Shown: positions 6,272 through 16,414, counted from the stretch's first letter. The stretch: 16,414 nucleotides of DNA from Saprospiraceae bacterium (GCA_016715105.1 JADKBO010000001.1:1-16414), one strand, 5' to 3'. Numbers and translations are program-made. Notes: generated by a model not told the origin, from the sequence alone.

Positions 6272-8529
6272 ATGGCTACAAGTAGTATTTTCTTAGATTT
6301 CACCACACCTGTAGATAGGGTCTCCATCCTAATGATTGGTAAAGACATTATTAATGGCAAGTATAAGACCCAAGTAGAACAGTACAGAAATGCCTTATCG
6401 TCTAATAAGGAAGAAGCAGAGCGGTTGAAGAAGTCTCTTCCAGCTTTTACTCCATCCGGTACTTTCATCAATAGGCGTACATTAGACAATCTCGATATGT
6501 ACAGTGGATTCGTACACCTTGACTTTGATAAATTAGATGAAAATGACATTCCATCGTTAAAACAAAAGATTGGGGAAATATCATATACCCATCTATGTTT
6601 TATAAGTCCAAGCGGCAATGGTCTCAAAGTTTTCGTAGAAGTGAATACATCCATGGAACACCATGATATAGCTTATCAACAAGTTAAAGAACATTATGAG
6701 AAGGCGCTTTGTATTGTTGCGGATGCAAAGTGCAAAGACATTACTAGACTTTGTTTCGTTAGTTTTGATTCTAATTCATTTAGGACCATAGAGAATAAAA
6801 GATTCATAGTCGATCTTCCTTTTTCGGATACGCCAATTCAGTATCCAAATCCCTTACTACCTATCCAGCCAGCAAAGGAATTACTACCACCAGCAAATCT
6901 TGATCTTGACTTCAAGTTTAATCAGATGATCGATTTTACATCAAATAAAATCACTTATTCCGAAGGAAATCGAAATAACTACATTTATCAATTGGCTTCC
7001 AATTGCAACAGATCAGGCATTTCCCAACAAGATTGTGAAGATTTATGTATCCAGAAGTTTGATCTAAAGCATTCAGAAATTAGAGCATCTGTCAAAAGTG
7101 CCTATACAAATCACTTTGCTGAATATGCAAAGTTTGCGAACTATACAAAGTCTGATATTACCAAGAAGGAGTCTATAGAAAAGCCAATTGATGATGAAGA
7201 TTACTTAAAGTCCACCCCAGCCATTCCTGATCACATTTTTGATTCACTTCCTGACGTACTTCGAGCAGGCTGTTCCGCTTTTAATGATTCACGTCGTAAA
7301 GATGTATTTCTCATCAGTGCATTATCTATTTTAAGTGGTTGTTTGCCAGGCGTGTCAGGTATATATCATGGCGAGAGAGTGTATCCACATCTATATACAT
7401 TTGTGATTGCACCAGCTGCCAGTGGTAAAGGTGTTCTTAAAAATGCTAAACGATTAGCCGACAAATACCACGAAAGGGTTTTAAAGGTTAGTAGAGATGC
7501 ACAAGCTGAGTTTAATATTGATTTAGAGTCATTTAAGTCTGAATGTAGAACAAAGCACAAAAATGATCCACAACCAGAGAAACCACAAGAACCTATATTC
7601 CGCATAGTTTTTATACCTGCTGATAGTTCTTCATCACGGATGATTGAACACTTACAAAACAATGGTGGCGAAGGCATCATTTGTGAAACCGAAGCAGATG
7701 CCATGAGTGGGGCTAAAAAACAAGATTGGGGTGATTATTCTCCTGTACTTCGAGCAGCATTCCACCATGAAAAGTATGCTTTCTCAAGAAAAACAAATAA
7801 TGAATACATTGAAATCAAAGAACCAAAGTTGGCAGTTTGTCTATCAGGGTACACCAGCGCAGGTGCCACGTTAATAGCATCAGCCGAAGATGGGCTATTC
7901 TCTCGCTTTCTTTTTATGCCTTCAAGAATGAAGTGGTTTGGCTTGACCCTTCCGTCTCTGCATCAAATATTGTTTTAAACGACCATTTTGACAATCTATC
8001 CACAATGGTCCTGAATGGTATTGATTTTCTTTCTATTGATCCTACTGAGTTTTCATTGACTCAAGGTCAATGGTCACAACTTAATGCTACTTTTTCTCAA
8101 TACCTCCAGGACGTAGCAGTTTTTAATGGTGATGATGCATCAGCGGTTGTGTTCCGTTTAGGTTTAGTTTGTTTTCGCATAGCAATGATACTATCTGCAT
8201 TAAGAAAATGCGACACCGCAGAGCTAAAAACGCAACTCAAATGTCAAGACCTTGATTTTAACACATCACTTATCTTGTGCGAAACTTTTCTAGCTCATAG
8301 CTTACTCATGTACAATAATCTACCAAATCAAAACAACCAGCAACCTTTTACCAATTCAAGCAAGGCAAAATCTGACTTTTTCGAGCAATTGCCCCAAGAG
8401 TTTACACGACAACAAGCTATCGAAATTGGTAAGCCACTTGGTTTGGCTGATAGGACGATAGACTCATTACTAAAAACGCTTTAAGTATTAAATTGGAAAA
8501 GAAAAGCAGGTCATTATCACAAAATTTAA
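6272..8529 (+). CDS. Primase/helicase-like replication protein (BT4734-like N domain plus DUF3987), frameshifted near its end
   Basis: This element replication protein is about 752 residues. The N domain is primase-like: HLDFDKL (residues 82-88, with the DxD acidic pair D84/D86), SPSGNGLKVFVEV (112-124) and KDITRLCFVSFD (155-166). This matches the BT4734-like (VirE N-terminal) family, related to archaeo-eukaryotic primases. The DUF3987 part from about 290 has a P-loop-like APAASGKG at 380-387. The first frame stops at 7978 because one T is missing in the run at 7911-7915; the next frame then reads FYAFKNEVVW onward. Two more indels near 8470 and 8495 hide the true end, KAGHYHKI with a TAA at 8527-8529, a usual ending for the family. 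It starts two bases after the HTH gene. The priming role is inferred from family. Confidence 0.85.
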
Positions 8530-8570
8530 TTTTTTTTGTTGTTTGGGAACTTTTATTTTCTCTTGTTTGT

Positions 8571-8590
8571 TTTAGACATAAATGTCCAAA
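8571..8590 (+). promoter_or_regulatory. Palindromic operator before the XRE gene
   Basis: TTTAGACATAAATGTCCAAA is an almost perfect inverted repeat: nine-base arms around AA with one mismatch. The core is GACAT-AA-ATGTC. It ends five bases before the XRE start codon, and another ATGTC follows at 8596-8600. Such sites are typical of autoregulated controllers of restriction-modification operons. No clear TAnnTTTG box was found in the 66-base gap; candidates in the T-rich stretch are weak. Confidence 0.55.
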
Positions 8591-8595
8591 AGTAT

Positions 8596-8904
8596 ATGTC
8601 AAAAAAATGGAGTAAAAAATTAGGAAAAATCATTGCTGATTATAGAGAAGCAAATGACCTACCCTTACGTAAACTTGCTGCTGATCTCGATATGGATCAA
8701 TCTACCTTATCCAAAATTGAAAAAGGTGGAAGACAGGGGAACATAGAAATGTTGTCGATAATTGCAAAATTATTTAATCTTGATTCCCAAGGTCTTCATA
8801 TTGATATTTTGAGTGATAAGATTATTGAAGAAAACAAAGATTATCCTTTTTTCAAAGAGTCACTTCAGATGGCTCTAAATAAATTAAACCGATCAAATTT
8901 ATGA
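8596..8904 (+). CDS. XRE-family regulator of the restriction operon
   Basis: This intact 102-residue protein has an N-terminal XRE/Cro-type HTH at about residues 9-60. The recognition region is LRKLAADLDMDQSTLSKIEK (24-43), followed by GNIEMLSIIAKLFNL. The C-terminal tail (about 65-102) is helical and charged. I start it at the ATG at 8596, not at the longer upstream ATG at 8536, because 8596 begins MSKKWSKKLGKII in the usual register and lies just after the palindrome. The stop overlaps the first ATG of hsdM by four bases. Small XRE proteins placed before restriction-modification genes often act as controllers that time methylase and nuclease expression. That role is inferred from position and from the operator. 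Confidence 0.88.
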   Translation: MSKKWSKKLGKIIADYREANDLPLRKLAADLDMDQSTLSKIEKGGRQGNIEMLSIIAKLFNLDSQGLHIDILSDKIIEENKDYPFFKESLQMALNKLNRSNL

Positions 8905-10965
8905 TGACTAAACAACAATTAGGAAATATTTTATGGGGTATGGCGGATATACTCTACGGCAAAAGTGAAGACTATAAGTCCATATCTTGACTCTACTTTT
9001 TACAAAAGATTTCAGATAATTATTCTTTTGAAGAAGAAAGTGCAATGTATGCAGCTGAAGAAGATTTGGGTAGGGAACTTAATGATAAACAAGCGGCTAA
9101 AGTCAAAGAACAAGCCCATTTGTTCAGAATACCAGAAGATGCTTTTGGACTAATGTAAGTACAGCACCTACAGATCTTAAAAATGAAAAATTAAACTTAG
9201 CAGTAAATGCCATTGCTGATGCTAACCCAAAATTAAAAGGTATCATCAACGCAGTAAAATGGAATGAAGCAGCTCCAGATGGCTCTGGTGGCAAAAGACT
9301 AGAACCTCGTATTTTGCAGGATTTGATCACATTACACCTGTTGATCTTTCAAATAAAACGTTCCGCTTGATGTTTTGGGCCATGCTTATGAATACCTCAT
9401 CAAAGGTTCGCGGACGAAAACAAAAGGGGGCACAGTGGCAGGACAGTTTTACACCCTCCGAGATTGTAGAATTAATGGTGAGATACCTCAACCCCAAGAA
9501 AGGTAATAAAGTTTATGATCCTACTTGTGGTAGTGGTGGTTTCTTGATAAAAGCTGCCGACCATGTTATAGAGATGGAAGGCGATGCCAAAGGTCTTCGT
9601 TTGTTTGGACAAGAAACGGTATGGACTACATGGGCTATTGCCACTATGAATATTATGCTCCACGGTTTAGAAGGCGAAATCCAACAAGGAGATACGCTCA
9701 TTAATCCACGTTTTCGCAAATCTGACTCAGAATTAGACACTTTCGATATTGTATTAGCTAATTTTCCATTTTCTGTTGAAAACTGGGCTGGAAATGGTAC
9801 CCAAAAGAAAGATAAAAAGGGTAAGTCAGTACTTAATAATGATGGATCTCCTAAATATGAGTATCCTGCCAAGGAGTCTTATGTCGACCCATTTAATAGA
9901 TTGATTTATGGCACACCCAACTTCACTAATGGGGACTTTGCTTTTTTGCAACATATTATAGCATCTCTTGAGCCTGATGGTGTGGCGGGAGTCGTATGCC
10001 CTAATGGAGTACTTTTTAAAGGTCAACCAGAAACCCGAAAATGTATTCTATGGCAATACCATTCCTGGAGCTATTATTTTTTTCAATAAAAATAAACCCA
10101 AAGAGCGAAAAGATAAGATACTTATGGTTTGTGGTGCAAAAAAAGGATGGTATAAAGAAGAACCAAACCAGAATATACTTCTTCTCAGGATGTAATGAGA
10201 TTACTCATTATGTTGCTCAGTCATGGAGATATTGATGTAGCAAAGAAAATTATTCCATTGCAACAAAAAGATTATTCGCATTAGTGCAAGACAATCTCGA
10301 CTACCGCCTTTTGGAGATTGATGAAAAGTATCATGAAGAAGCAGCACAATTAGAACATTTCCAAAACTTATTGTCAGGGTTTAAACCTATGTTGGTTTAG
10401 ACAATGTAACTATAGAACAAGTTTTAGATAGTCAAGATGTTTTGATACTGACTTTCCGAAAAGGTAAAATTTTTAATAGAGCATAAAGACAAGCGCAAAC
10501 CAAAATACCTACAAATGACAATGGGGGTTTATGCTCCAGCCCAATAAGGTTTTCAACCTACCTATTCTCTAAAGCTCAAAGCTGGCAATATTATATCTAT
10601 ATCAAAATCTGATGTCGATAAAGTAGAAAAGAGAGTTGGTAAACTGCATGATATCATGACAAAAAGAAACAAGAAGTTGCTGATGCCTTTGCAGAAGCAG
10701 ATAGGGAGAAAGTGGCTATACAGAATGTAGTTCAGGAGATGCTCACCGTTTTTGCTGATCCAGAGTTGAGTCGCAGATATTTTCTGTAGTTGATAGGGAA
10801 GAGATCATCGAAAATGAATACAATCTCAATTTGCCCCGATATATTGATACTATAGAACTTAGAAAAGGAAATTCCAGTAAAGTAGCAGTGTATGATCTCA
10901 AAAAAGCTATCGAAAAGGAAGTAATCGCTCTCGAAGTGGATTCATTAATTAAAATGTTGAATTAA
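8901..10965 (+). pseudogene. hsdM: Type I restriction-modification methyltransferase subunit HsdM, frameshifted and internally shortened
   Basis: HsdM transfers methyl groups from S-adenosylmethionine to adenine, with HsdS choosing the site. The N-terminal bundle reads KQQLGNILWGMADILYGK, then LSDNYSFEEES and KLKGIINAVKWNEAAPDGSG. The main clean piece is 9367-10089. It has motif I (DPTCGSGG, 9517-9540) and motif IV written NFPF (9760-9771), where NPPF is usual. After GVLFKGQP the sequence jumps to NVFYGNTIPGAIIFF near 10034; family members normally have several tens of residues between these, so an internal deletion is likely. The C-terminal part shows NEYNLNLPRYIDTIELR near 10815-10862. About ten frameshifts occur. 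The TAA at 10963-10965 overlaps the ATG of hsdS by one base. Confidence 0.9.
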
Positions 10966-12292
10966 TGGAAGTATCAATTATAGGTAAAACAGGGTTTGAA
11001 ACCACTAAACTAAAATCAATATTAGATGCAAGTGATTCTGGCAAATGGGGTTCTGATCCAATTATTAATGCAATTAGAGTGGTGAGAAGCACCAATTTTA
11101 ATGATACGGGATACCTCGATTTATCAGATGTTGCTTTTCGTCAGTTAACCGATGAAGAATACAAACAAACTAAACTAAATGAAAATGATATTGTCATCCG
11201 AGAGATCAGGTGGAAGCGCAAACCAACCTGTAGGGAGAGTTTCGTTTATTACAAAAGAAATTGGAGAAGTTGGATTTGGGTATTCTAATTTTATACAGCG
11301 CATCACATTTCAGACGAGAGTACTTTGCCAAGTATTATTTCTATTGTTTGTACTATTTGCATAATGCTGGTTTAACACAAGCAATGCAAACGCAAACAAA
11401 TGGGATTCGAAATCTTGAGTATCGGTATTTTTTAAATATTCGCTTGCCAAAACCACATTTCCATGAACAAAAAGCAATAGCCAATTATCTGTCAAAAGTG
11501 GATCAAAGCCATAGATGCTGGTAAAAATACTATATCTAAGCTCGAAAATCTCAAAACTGCGCTCATGCAAAACCTTCTCTCTGGAAGATGAAACCAGATG
11601 GTACTTGGCGACAAGATGATGAGTTTTGGCACCATGAAAAGTTTGGTAAAGTTCCTTACGGATGGGATGTTCGAAATTTAGGTGACAGTCATATTGCACT
11701 TATTGACCCAATATATGAGTATGAAGTAGGTTTAGAGTATCCATTTTTAGAAATGGCGGCAGTCCAAAATAATTACAAAGGAATAATAGAGTATTCAACC
11801 CCTACAAATAGATAAAAGAAATAGTGGGGTTGGCTTGCTTTAAAACTGGTGACATCTTATACGCTAAAATTACCCCATGTGTAGAAAATGGGAAAATTGC
11901 CATAATAAATGATTTTAATAATGGTGTTGGTTTGGCTCAACAGAGTTTACTGTTATAAGCCCATCAAATAATATTGAAAACTACTTGTTATTTTTATTAT
12001 TGACGGATCATAAAATACACCAAAAGCAATTTCTTTAATGGAAGGCACTACAGGCAGACAAAGAATACCAAAAAAAGTATTTAAGAAAAACCTGACTATT
12101 GCTTATCCAAAAAGACAAAAAGACCAAAAAGAAATAGTGGATATATTTGTTAACATTGAGAAAAATATTTCTCCTAAAACAAGAAAATTGACTCTTTTCA
12201 AAAATCTGAAAAAATCATTAATGCAAAACCTACTTACAGGTAAAATCCGCATCCCAGACCATATTATTAACCAAATTATCTCGAATGAATAG
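10965..12292 (+). pseudogene. hsdS: Type I restriction specificity subunit HsdS, frameshifted
   Basis: HsdS recognises the two-part DNA target and holds the complex together. Both target-recognition domains are present. The first spans about 10980-11440 (IRVVRSTNFND, then ERSGGSANQPVGRVSF and IQRITF). The first conserved spacer is HEQKAIANYLSKVDQ with a helix ending LMQNLLSG (11562-11586). The second domain starts at KPDGTWRQDDEFW (about 11588), includes YAKITPCVENGKIAII and EGTTGRQRIPKKVFKK, and leads to the second spacer helix ending LMQNLLTGK (12218-12243). The two helix ends form an internal repeat. Frame changes occur near 11198 (an extra C), 11315, 11505, 11587, 11810 and 11940. About 442 codons, a normal two-domain length. 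The DNA target cannot be predicted by eye. Confidence 0.9.
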
Positions 12293-13305
12293 TGATCTTC
12301 TTATTTATACCAAACCTGATGGCCATATACAGATTGATGTCAGACTGGAAGACGAAACTGTATGGCTTAACCAAGACCAAATGGCTACTTTATTTGGAAG
12401 GGCTAAATCAACCATAAACGAACACATTAAAACGTTTTGAAGAAGGAGAGCTTGATCCCCCAGTGGTAATTCGGGAATACTGAATCACCACTCCCATGGA
12501 AACTATAGCTGGTAAAACACAAGAATCTAAATTGTTTTACTACAATCTTGATGTAATCATTTCAGTTGGATATCGTGTTAGGTCAAACCAAGGTACTCAA
12601 TTCCGTATTTGGGCTACCCAGCGCCTTAAAGAATACATTATCAAAGGCTTCACGCTCAATGACGAGCGCTTTGCATCAGGCACATCAATGAATTACTTAT
12701 CTGAGCCTAAGAATCGTATTCGAGAAATTCGTTTATCCGAGAAATTTTTCTACCAGAGATCAAAGACATATATATGTTGAAGTAAGACTATGATCCAAAA
12801 GACGAAAAAAACCAGAGAATTTTTCAAAATAGTACAAAACAAACTACTTTGGGCCATAAGCCAGCAAACAGCAGCAGAGCTTGTTTACAGAAGGGTTGAT
12901 GCTTCTTTACCATTATTAGGTATGATGTCTTATGACAAGACGTCGTCATCGATCAATAAGAAAAGATATTGCTACTGCAAAAACTACCTTACAGAAGATG
13001 AAATGAAGCTCTTAGGTCTTTTAGTGGAGCAATACCTTGCCTTCGCTGAGACTATGGCACAGCAACAGGTCAAAATGTATATGGCCGATTGGATACAGCG
13101 ATTAGATGCCATACTTCAGTTAAATGGTAGAGAGCTATTAACTCACGCTGGTAAAATCTCTCATCAGGTGGCAGTCGACAAGTCTGACAATGAATATAAA
13201 AATATAGAGCTTTACAATTAGCAACCGAGCGAGAACGAGTCTTGATGAGATCACTGCCGATATAAAAGAGTTAAAAACAAATTTATCCAAAATTTCAAAA
13301 ATTAA
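12285..13305 (+). pseudogene. rhuM: RhuM-family ('virulence protein') gene within the restriction operon, frameshifted
   Basis: RhuM-family proteins have no proven biochemical role; the name comes from a Salmonella pathogenicity-island gene. They often sit beside restriction or other defence genes. The N-terminal part here is DNA-binding-like: VRLEDETVWLNQDQMATLFG, with KSTINEHI as a likely recognition helix. Family blocks follow: KLFYYNLDVIISVGYRVRS, GTQFRIWATQRLKEYI, FFKIVQNKLLWAI, TAAELVYRRVDAS and YLTEDEMKLLGLLVEQYL. The ATG at 12285 overlaps the hsdS stop by eight bases. Frameshifts near 12437, 12480, 12755 and 13200 break it. Allowing for one missing A near 13300, it ends at the TAA at 13303-13305, six bases before hsdR. 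The full product would be about 340 residues, normal for the family. Confidence 0.85.
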
Positions 13306-13311
13306 ATCACT

Positions 13312-16306
13312 ATGTCAGGTTTTTTCAAATACCGGAGTCGAAGTTCCAATGTCTAAATGGATAAGTGATTTAGGATGGACTTATAAAGACAATGAAGAGT
13401 TAAAAAAATTCAAACGTCCATTATCAAACCCAATCATTGATGAAATTTTAATTGATAAAATTTCATCTATCATCAATGATATTTCAAGAAGATGCTGCAA
13501 AGAGTACAAGCTATTCTCACACAGCACTTCAACAATCCCAAAGTTTAGAAGCTAATCGAATTTTGTTTTGGAGCGATTGGTAAAAGGCGTAAACATCCAA
13601 ATAGAAGGTCAAGATAAAACCATTGCATCATAGATTTTGCAACCCTTGGAACAATGATTTTGTTGGTTACTCGGCAGTATTGGGTACAAGGTTTAGAATT
13701 AGTAAAGCCTGACATTGCCTTGCTTATTAATGGCATTCCTGTTATTTATTGAAGCCAAGCAGAGAGCCAAATCCAATTCCAATTATTTTAAAGGCATAGA
13801 AGATCTTAGCTTGTATGAAGCAAGGTACCAAAACTTTTTATTTCAAATCTTTTTGGCATTGCTGCCAATGGCAAGTTTTCTAAATATGGCATTTTAGGAG
13901 CTTCAACTTCATATTTTTGAGTGGAAAGATTTAAGTATTGAATCACCCTGACAATCCTGCACTGCAAAGAAAACTTAAGTTCCGTTTTAAATAATGATAC
14001 GGGCTTATTTGATTTTGACATACCTGAGTATGAACAGATGAAGAGATCCATTTGTGGTCTTCTACAACCATTGAGAGTTTTGGATATTCTGCAAACTTTA
14101 CCGTTTTTGAGCGGTAATAAACATGGTTTGATAAAAAAATTGCAAGACATCAACAATTTAGAGCGCCAATAAAATTTTAAGAAGAGCACTTTCTAATGAC
14201 CATAAGCAAGGCGTTATTTGGCATACACAGGGTTCAGGTAAGTCCTAACCATACTTTTCACAGCTTATAAGCTGCGACATAGCTTAGAGCTAAATGATCC
14301 TATGGTATACATTATTGTAGATAGAAAAGATTTAAGAGAGCAAATTGGTGATACTTTACAGAAAGTGACTTTCCAAATACTTTCAAGCCAAACAATGCAG
14401 GTCAACTAAAAGATAAAATCAAGGTCGGCAACAGGTGAAGTAATTATCACTAATATTCAAAATTTAGAGAATTAGATGGAGTACCAGACCCACGAGCAAA
14501 TGCTTTTTATCCTAATTGACGAAGCCCATCGAACACAATATGGTGATTTCCATTCAGAATTGAGAGCTGCACTTCCTAATGCCGGAAGGTACGCCTTTAC
14601 AGGTACACCTATCCCCAAGACGATTCGGGAGTTTGGGCAATCTACAGGAACTCATATTGAAAAATATCTTGACCGATATAGTATTCAGGATGCAATAGAT
14701 GACGGTGCTACCAAGGAGATTGCTTACACTTATGGTCCTACAGAATTTAAAATAGACAAAGAATCTCTTAAAAACAAGGTTGAGACGAACTTACTGAGAG
14801 CTTAGATGATGAAGAAAAGGCCGCAGTACAAGCAAAGTTAGACCATGGAAGACTGTGATTAAACACCCTGATAGAATATCAGGTATTGCAAAAGATATAG
14901 TCAAAGATTTTAGAAGTAAAGTTGACCCAAATGGATTTAAAGCACAAGTTGGCATGATAAAGAAGCATGTGTTATTTACTATAATGCATTGATTCAACAT
15001 GGCATGGAGCCATCAGAGATTCAGATCGTATTCTCAAGACAGCCAAAGAAAGTCAAGAAAAGTATATTCTTTTCAAGGATCATTATCTTGAATGAAGGCG
15101 AAATTACCCAAGTAGTCAAAAGATTTAAAAGGAGAATTACTCCAGAAGAATAAAAATGGGAACAATCTTAAAATATTGATCGTCTGCAACATGCTTCTAA
15201 CTGGATTTGATGCTCCTATTGAGCAAACAATGTATTTAGATAGTCCATTGAAGGAACATACCCTTACAAGCCATTGCAAGTACCAACAGACCTTACGATG
15301 ATAAATTAAGTGGTGTATCCAAGAATACGGCCGAATTGTAGACTATATAGGCATTGACTTTAATCAGGCATTAAGCTATGACCCTACAGATATAGGAGCA
15401 TTTAAAGACGAAACTGATTTATCTACTGATTTCCCAATTGCTATTGATAAGGCCATGTCTTATTTTGATGGAATTGTATTGGAAGATACTCAAGTGCAGT
15501 ATATCAATAGTGCAGATTGTCGAAATCGATCATACAGAATTTGAAAAAGCATTCCGACATGTGTATCAATTATATGAAGCACTATCACCTTTCACCTCTG
15601 GTTTTAAACTTTAAGTCGCAATATCGTTGGCTCTCATCTATTTATCAGATTTACTTGTCCGAGTATAAACGATTGGATTTTGATGCAGAATACTATGCCT
15701 AAAAACCCGATTTACTTTTATCTGAAAATTTATCTGTGATTGGATTTAAAGGTCATCTTCCAGAGATTAAAATTGATAGTAATTATCTAGCTACATTAGA
15801 ATACAGAAATTGGCACCAGATGATAAAGCCGAAAAGATCATACGTGATATCGAGACAGTAATAAGACAATCTGAAATTACAAACCCAGCAGTGATTGATT
15901 TTCTAAAAGATTAGAAAATATAATCAGGAAAAAACAAGAAAATCAAAAAATAGAAGACCTGTTGACAGAGGTTTGAAGAGCTTTTCACAGAAGTGCAAGA
16001 CATGGATACCTTACCAAACAAGTTAGGTTTGACTGACATGGGAGAATACTATGTTTATCAAGAAATAAAGAATAAATATCCTTCTGTGTCTGATGAGCAG
16101 CTCAAAGCACTTACATGTGAAATTACCAATATCGCTAAGACAAAAAGATATGTAGGCTGGACCGAGAGTGAACGAGAAAAAAAATCGATCAAAGGCCTGA
16201 TTGGAGCGCAGTCTTTTAGACGATCAGTGGCAAGAACCCAGATATCGATGATGATGAATTAACAGAAAGTATATTAGACCACCTAATCTCTCAATATAAA
16301 CTTTAA
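13312..16306 (+). pseudogene. hsdR: Type I restriction endonuclease subunit HsdR, frameshifted
   Basis: HsdR is the motor and nuclease subunit, which translocates DNA with ATP and cuts away from the target. About 998 codons, the usual size. The N-terminal nuclease domain shows KPDIALLINGIPVIY followed by EAKQ (about 13706-13760), fitting a PD-(D/E)xK site. The helicase motor follows: Walker A WHTQGSGKS (about 14219-14245), LIDEAHRTQYGDF (14512-14550), AFTGTPIPKT (14593-14622), LLTGFDAP (15194-15217) and TNRPYD near 15280. A helical C-terminal part has NKLGLTDMGEYYVYQEI (16016-16065) and ends DHLISQYKL with a TAA (16304-16306). More than fifteen frame changes occur, the densest between 14800 and 15350. 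The cleanest piece is 14476-14780. The catalytic motifs themselves remain intact, which argues for sequencing error. Confidence 0.92.
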
Positions 16307-16308
16307 TA

Positions 16309-16414
16309 ATGGATTATACCATAGAAAGACGAAATTTAAGCATGCAAGGATGAATGTGAGCGAAGTTTAGTCGGTTAAACTCATAGTTCCATATCACTTT
16401 TCAGATCTGAAATT
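16309..16414 (+). pseudogene. Start of a probable DUF45/YgjP-type metallopeptidase, cut by the window edge
   Basis: An ATG two bases after the hsdR stop begins MDYTIERRNL. After a one-base shift near 16340 it reads KHARMNV, then LIVPYHFSDLK. This pattern fits the N-terminus of DUF45 (YgjP-like, M48-related) metallopeptidases, which frequently follow hsdR in type I operons. The zinc-binding motif would be beyond the window, so the call rests on about 35 residues and on position. Confidence 0.45.

Larger units (their letters stand above)
3062..16414 (+). mobile_element. Integrative element at mnmE, left part (right end not in window)
   Basis: From the mnmE stop onward the genes form a mobile-element set: an excisionase-like HTH gene, a tyrosine recombinase, an orphan protein, a second excisionase-type HTH gene, a primase of the BT4734-like/DUF3987 type, then a type I restriction operon as cargo. 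All genes point the same way. No relaxase, coupling protein or capsid gene is visible. The left edge is inferred from the mnmE 3' end and the drop in G+C. The right edge is unknown, and the restriction operon may belong to the element or to a neighbouring one. Confidence 0.6.

Noticed and set aside
7366..7704. 112-aa minus-strand ORF
   Set aside because: It is antisense to the intact primase frame and has no recognisable motif.
8536..8595. Longer N-terminus for the XRE protein from the ATG at 8536
   Set aside because: It would add a hydrophobic, poorly conserved stretch translated through the palindromic operator; the ATG at 8596 gives the normal family start.
10793..10801. ATAGGGAAG match to the mnmE end as a second attachment site
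   Set aside because: Only nine bases match, and they encode the conserved VVDREEI stretch of HsdM.
11310..11699. 129-aa minus-strand ORF
   Set aside because: It is antisense to hsdS, where the plus strand shows conserved HsdS spacer motifs.
8901..16306. Alternative genetic code (stop-codon reassignment) to explain the broken genes
   Set aside because: All three stops interrupt the genes, and the reading frame itself changes at each break. Intact genes in the same window use normal stops.
1..16414. tRNA or rRNA genes
   Set aside because: No cloverleaf, CCA end or rRNA-like stretch was found by eye; the element does not appear to use a tRNA as its target.

Overview
The window looks like a piece of a Bacteroidota (Bacteroidetes) chromosome carrying the left end of an integrated mobile element. 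Clues to the phylum are the TAnnTTTG-type promoter boxes, the near absence of Shine-Dalgarno sequences, a primase of the BT4734-like N-domain/DUF3987 type, and a typical Bacteroidetes integrase. The species cannot be named from the sequence.

Host part (1-3061). Three genes lie on the plus strand: the 3' part of an MsbA-like ABC exporter (1-927), a Crp/Fnr-family regulator (1010-1677), and mnmE, the tRNA-modification GTPase (1684-3061). All three are recognisable to their natural C-termini but are broken by many one-base frameshifts.

Element core (3062 to about 8529). Directly after the last codons of mnmE comes a control region with several repeats. It is followed by a zinc-ribbon/HTH protein that is probably an excisionase or regulator, an intact tyrosine recombinase, an uncharacterised 353-aa protein translationally coupled to it, a 10-bp-phased CATTGG array, a second excisionase-type HTH protein, and a primase/helicase-like protein. 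The layout suggests an element inserted at the mnmE 3' end. No relaxase or conjugation gene is visible.

Cargo (8596 to the right edge). One long, tightly packed plus-strand operon encodes an XRE regulator with a palindromic operator, hsdM, hsdS, a rhuM-family gene, hsdR, and the start of a likely DUF45/YgjP-type metallopeptidase. Successive genes overlap or are separated by only 2-6 bases. This is a type I restriction-modification island.

Sequence quality. The stretch from the integrase to most of the primase (3676-7910) is clean. The host genes and the restriction operon carry frequent single-base indels, often in A or T runs, while flanking codons and catalytic motifs are preserved. I think consensus sequencing error is more likely than real decay, so 'pseudogene' here means 'not readable in one frame as given'. 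The right end of the element is not in the window.
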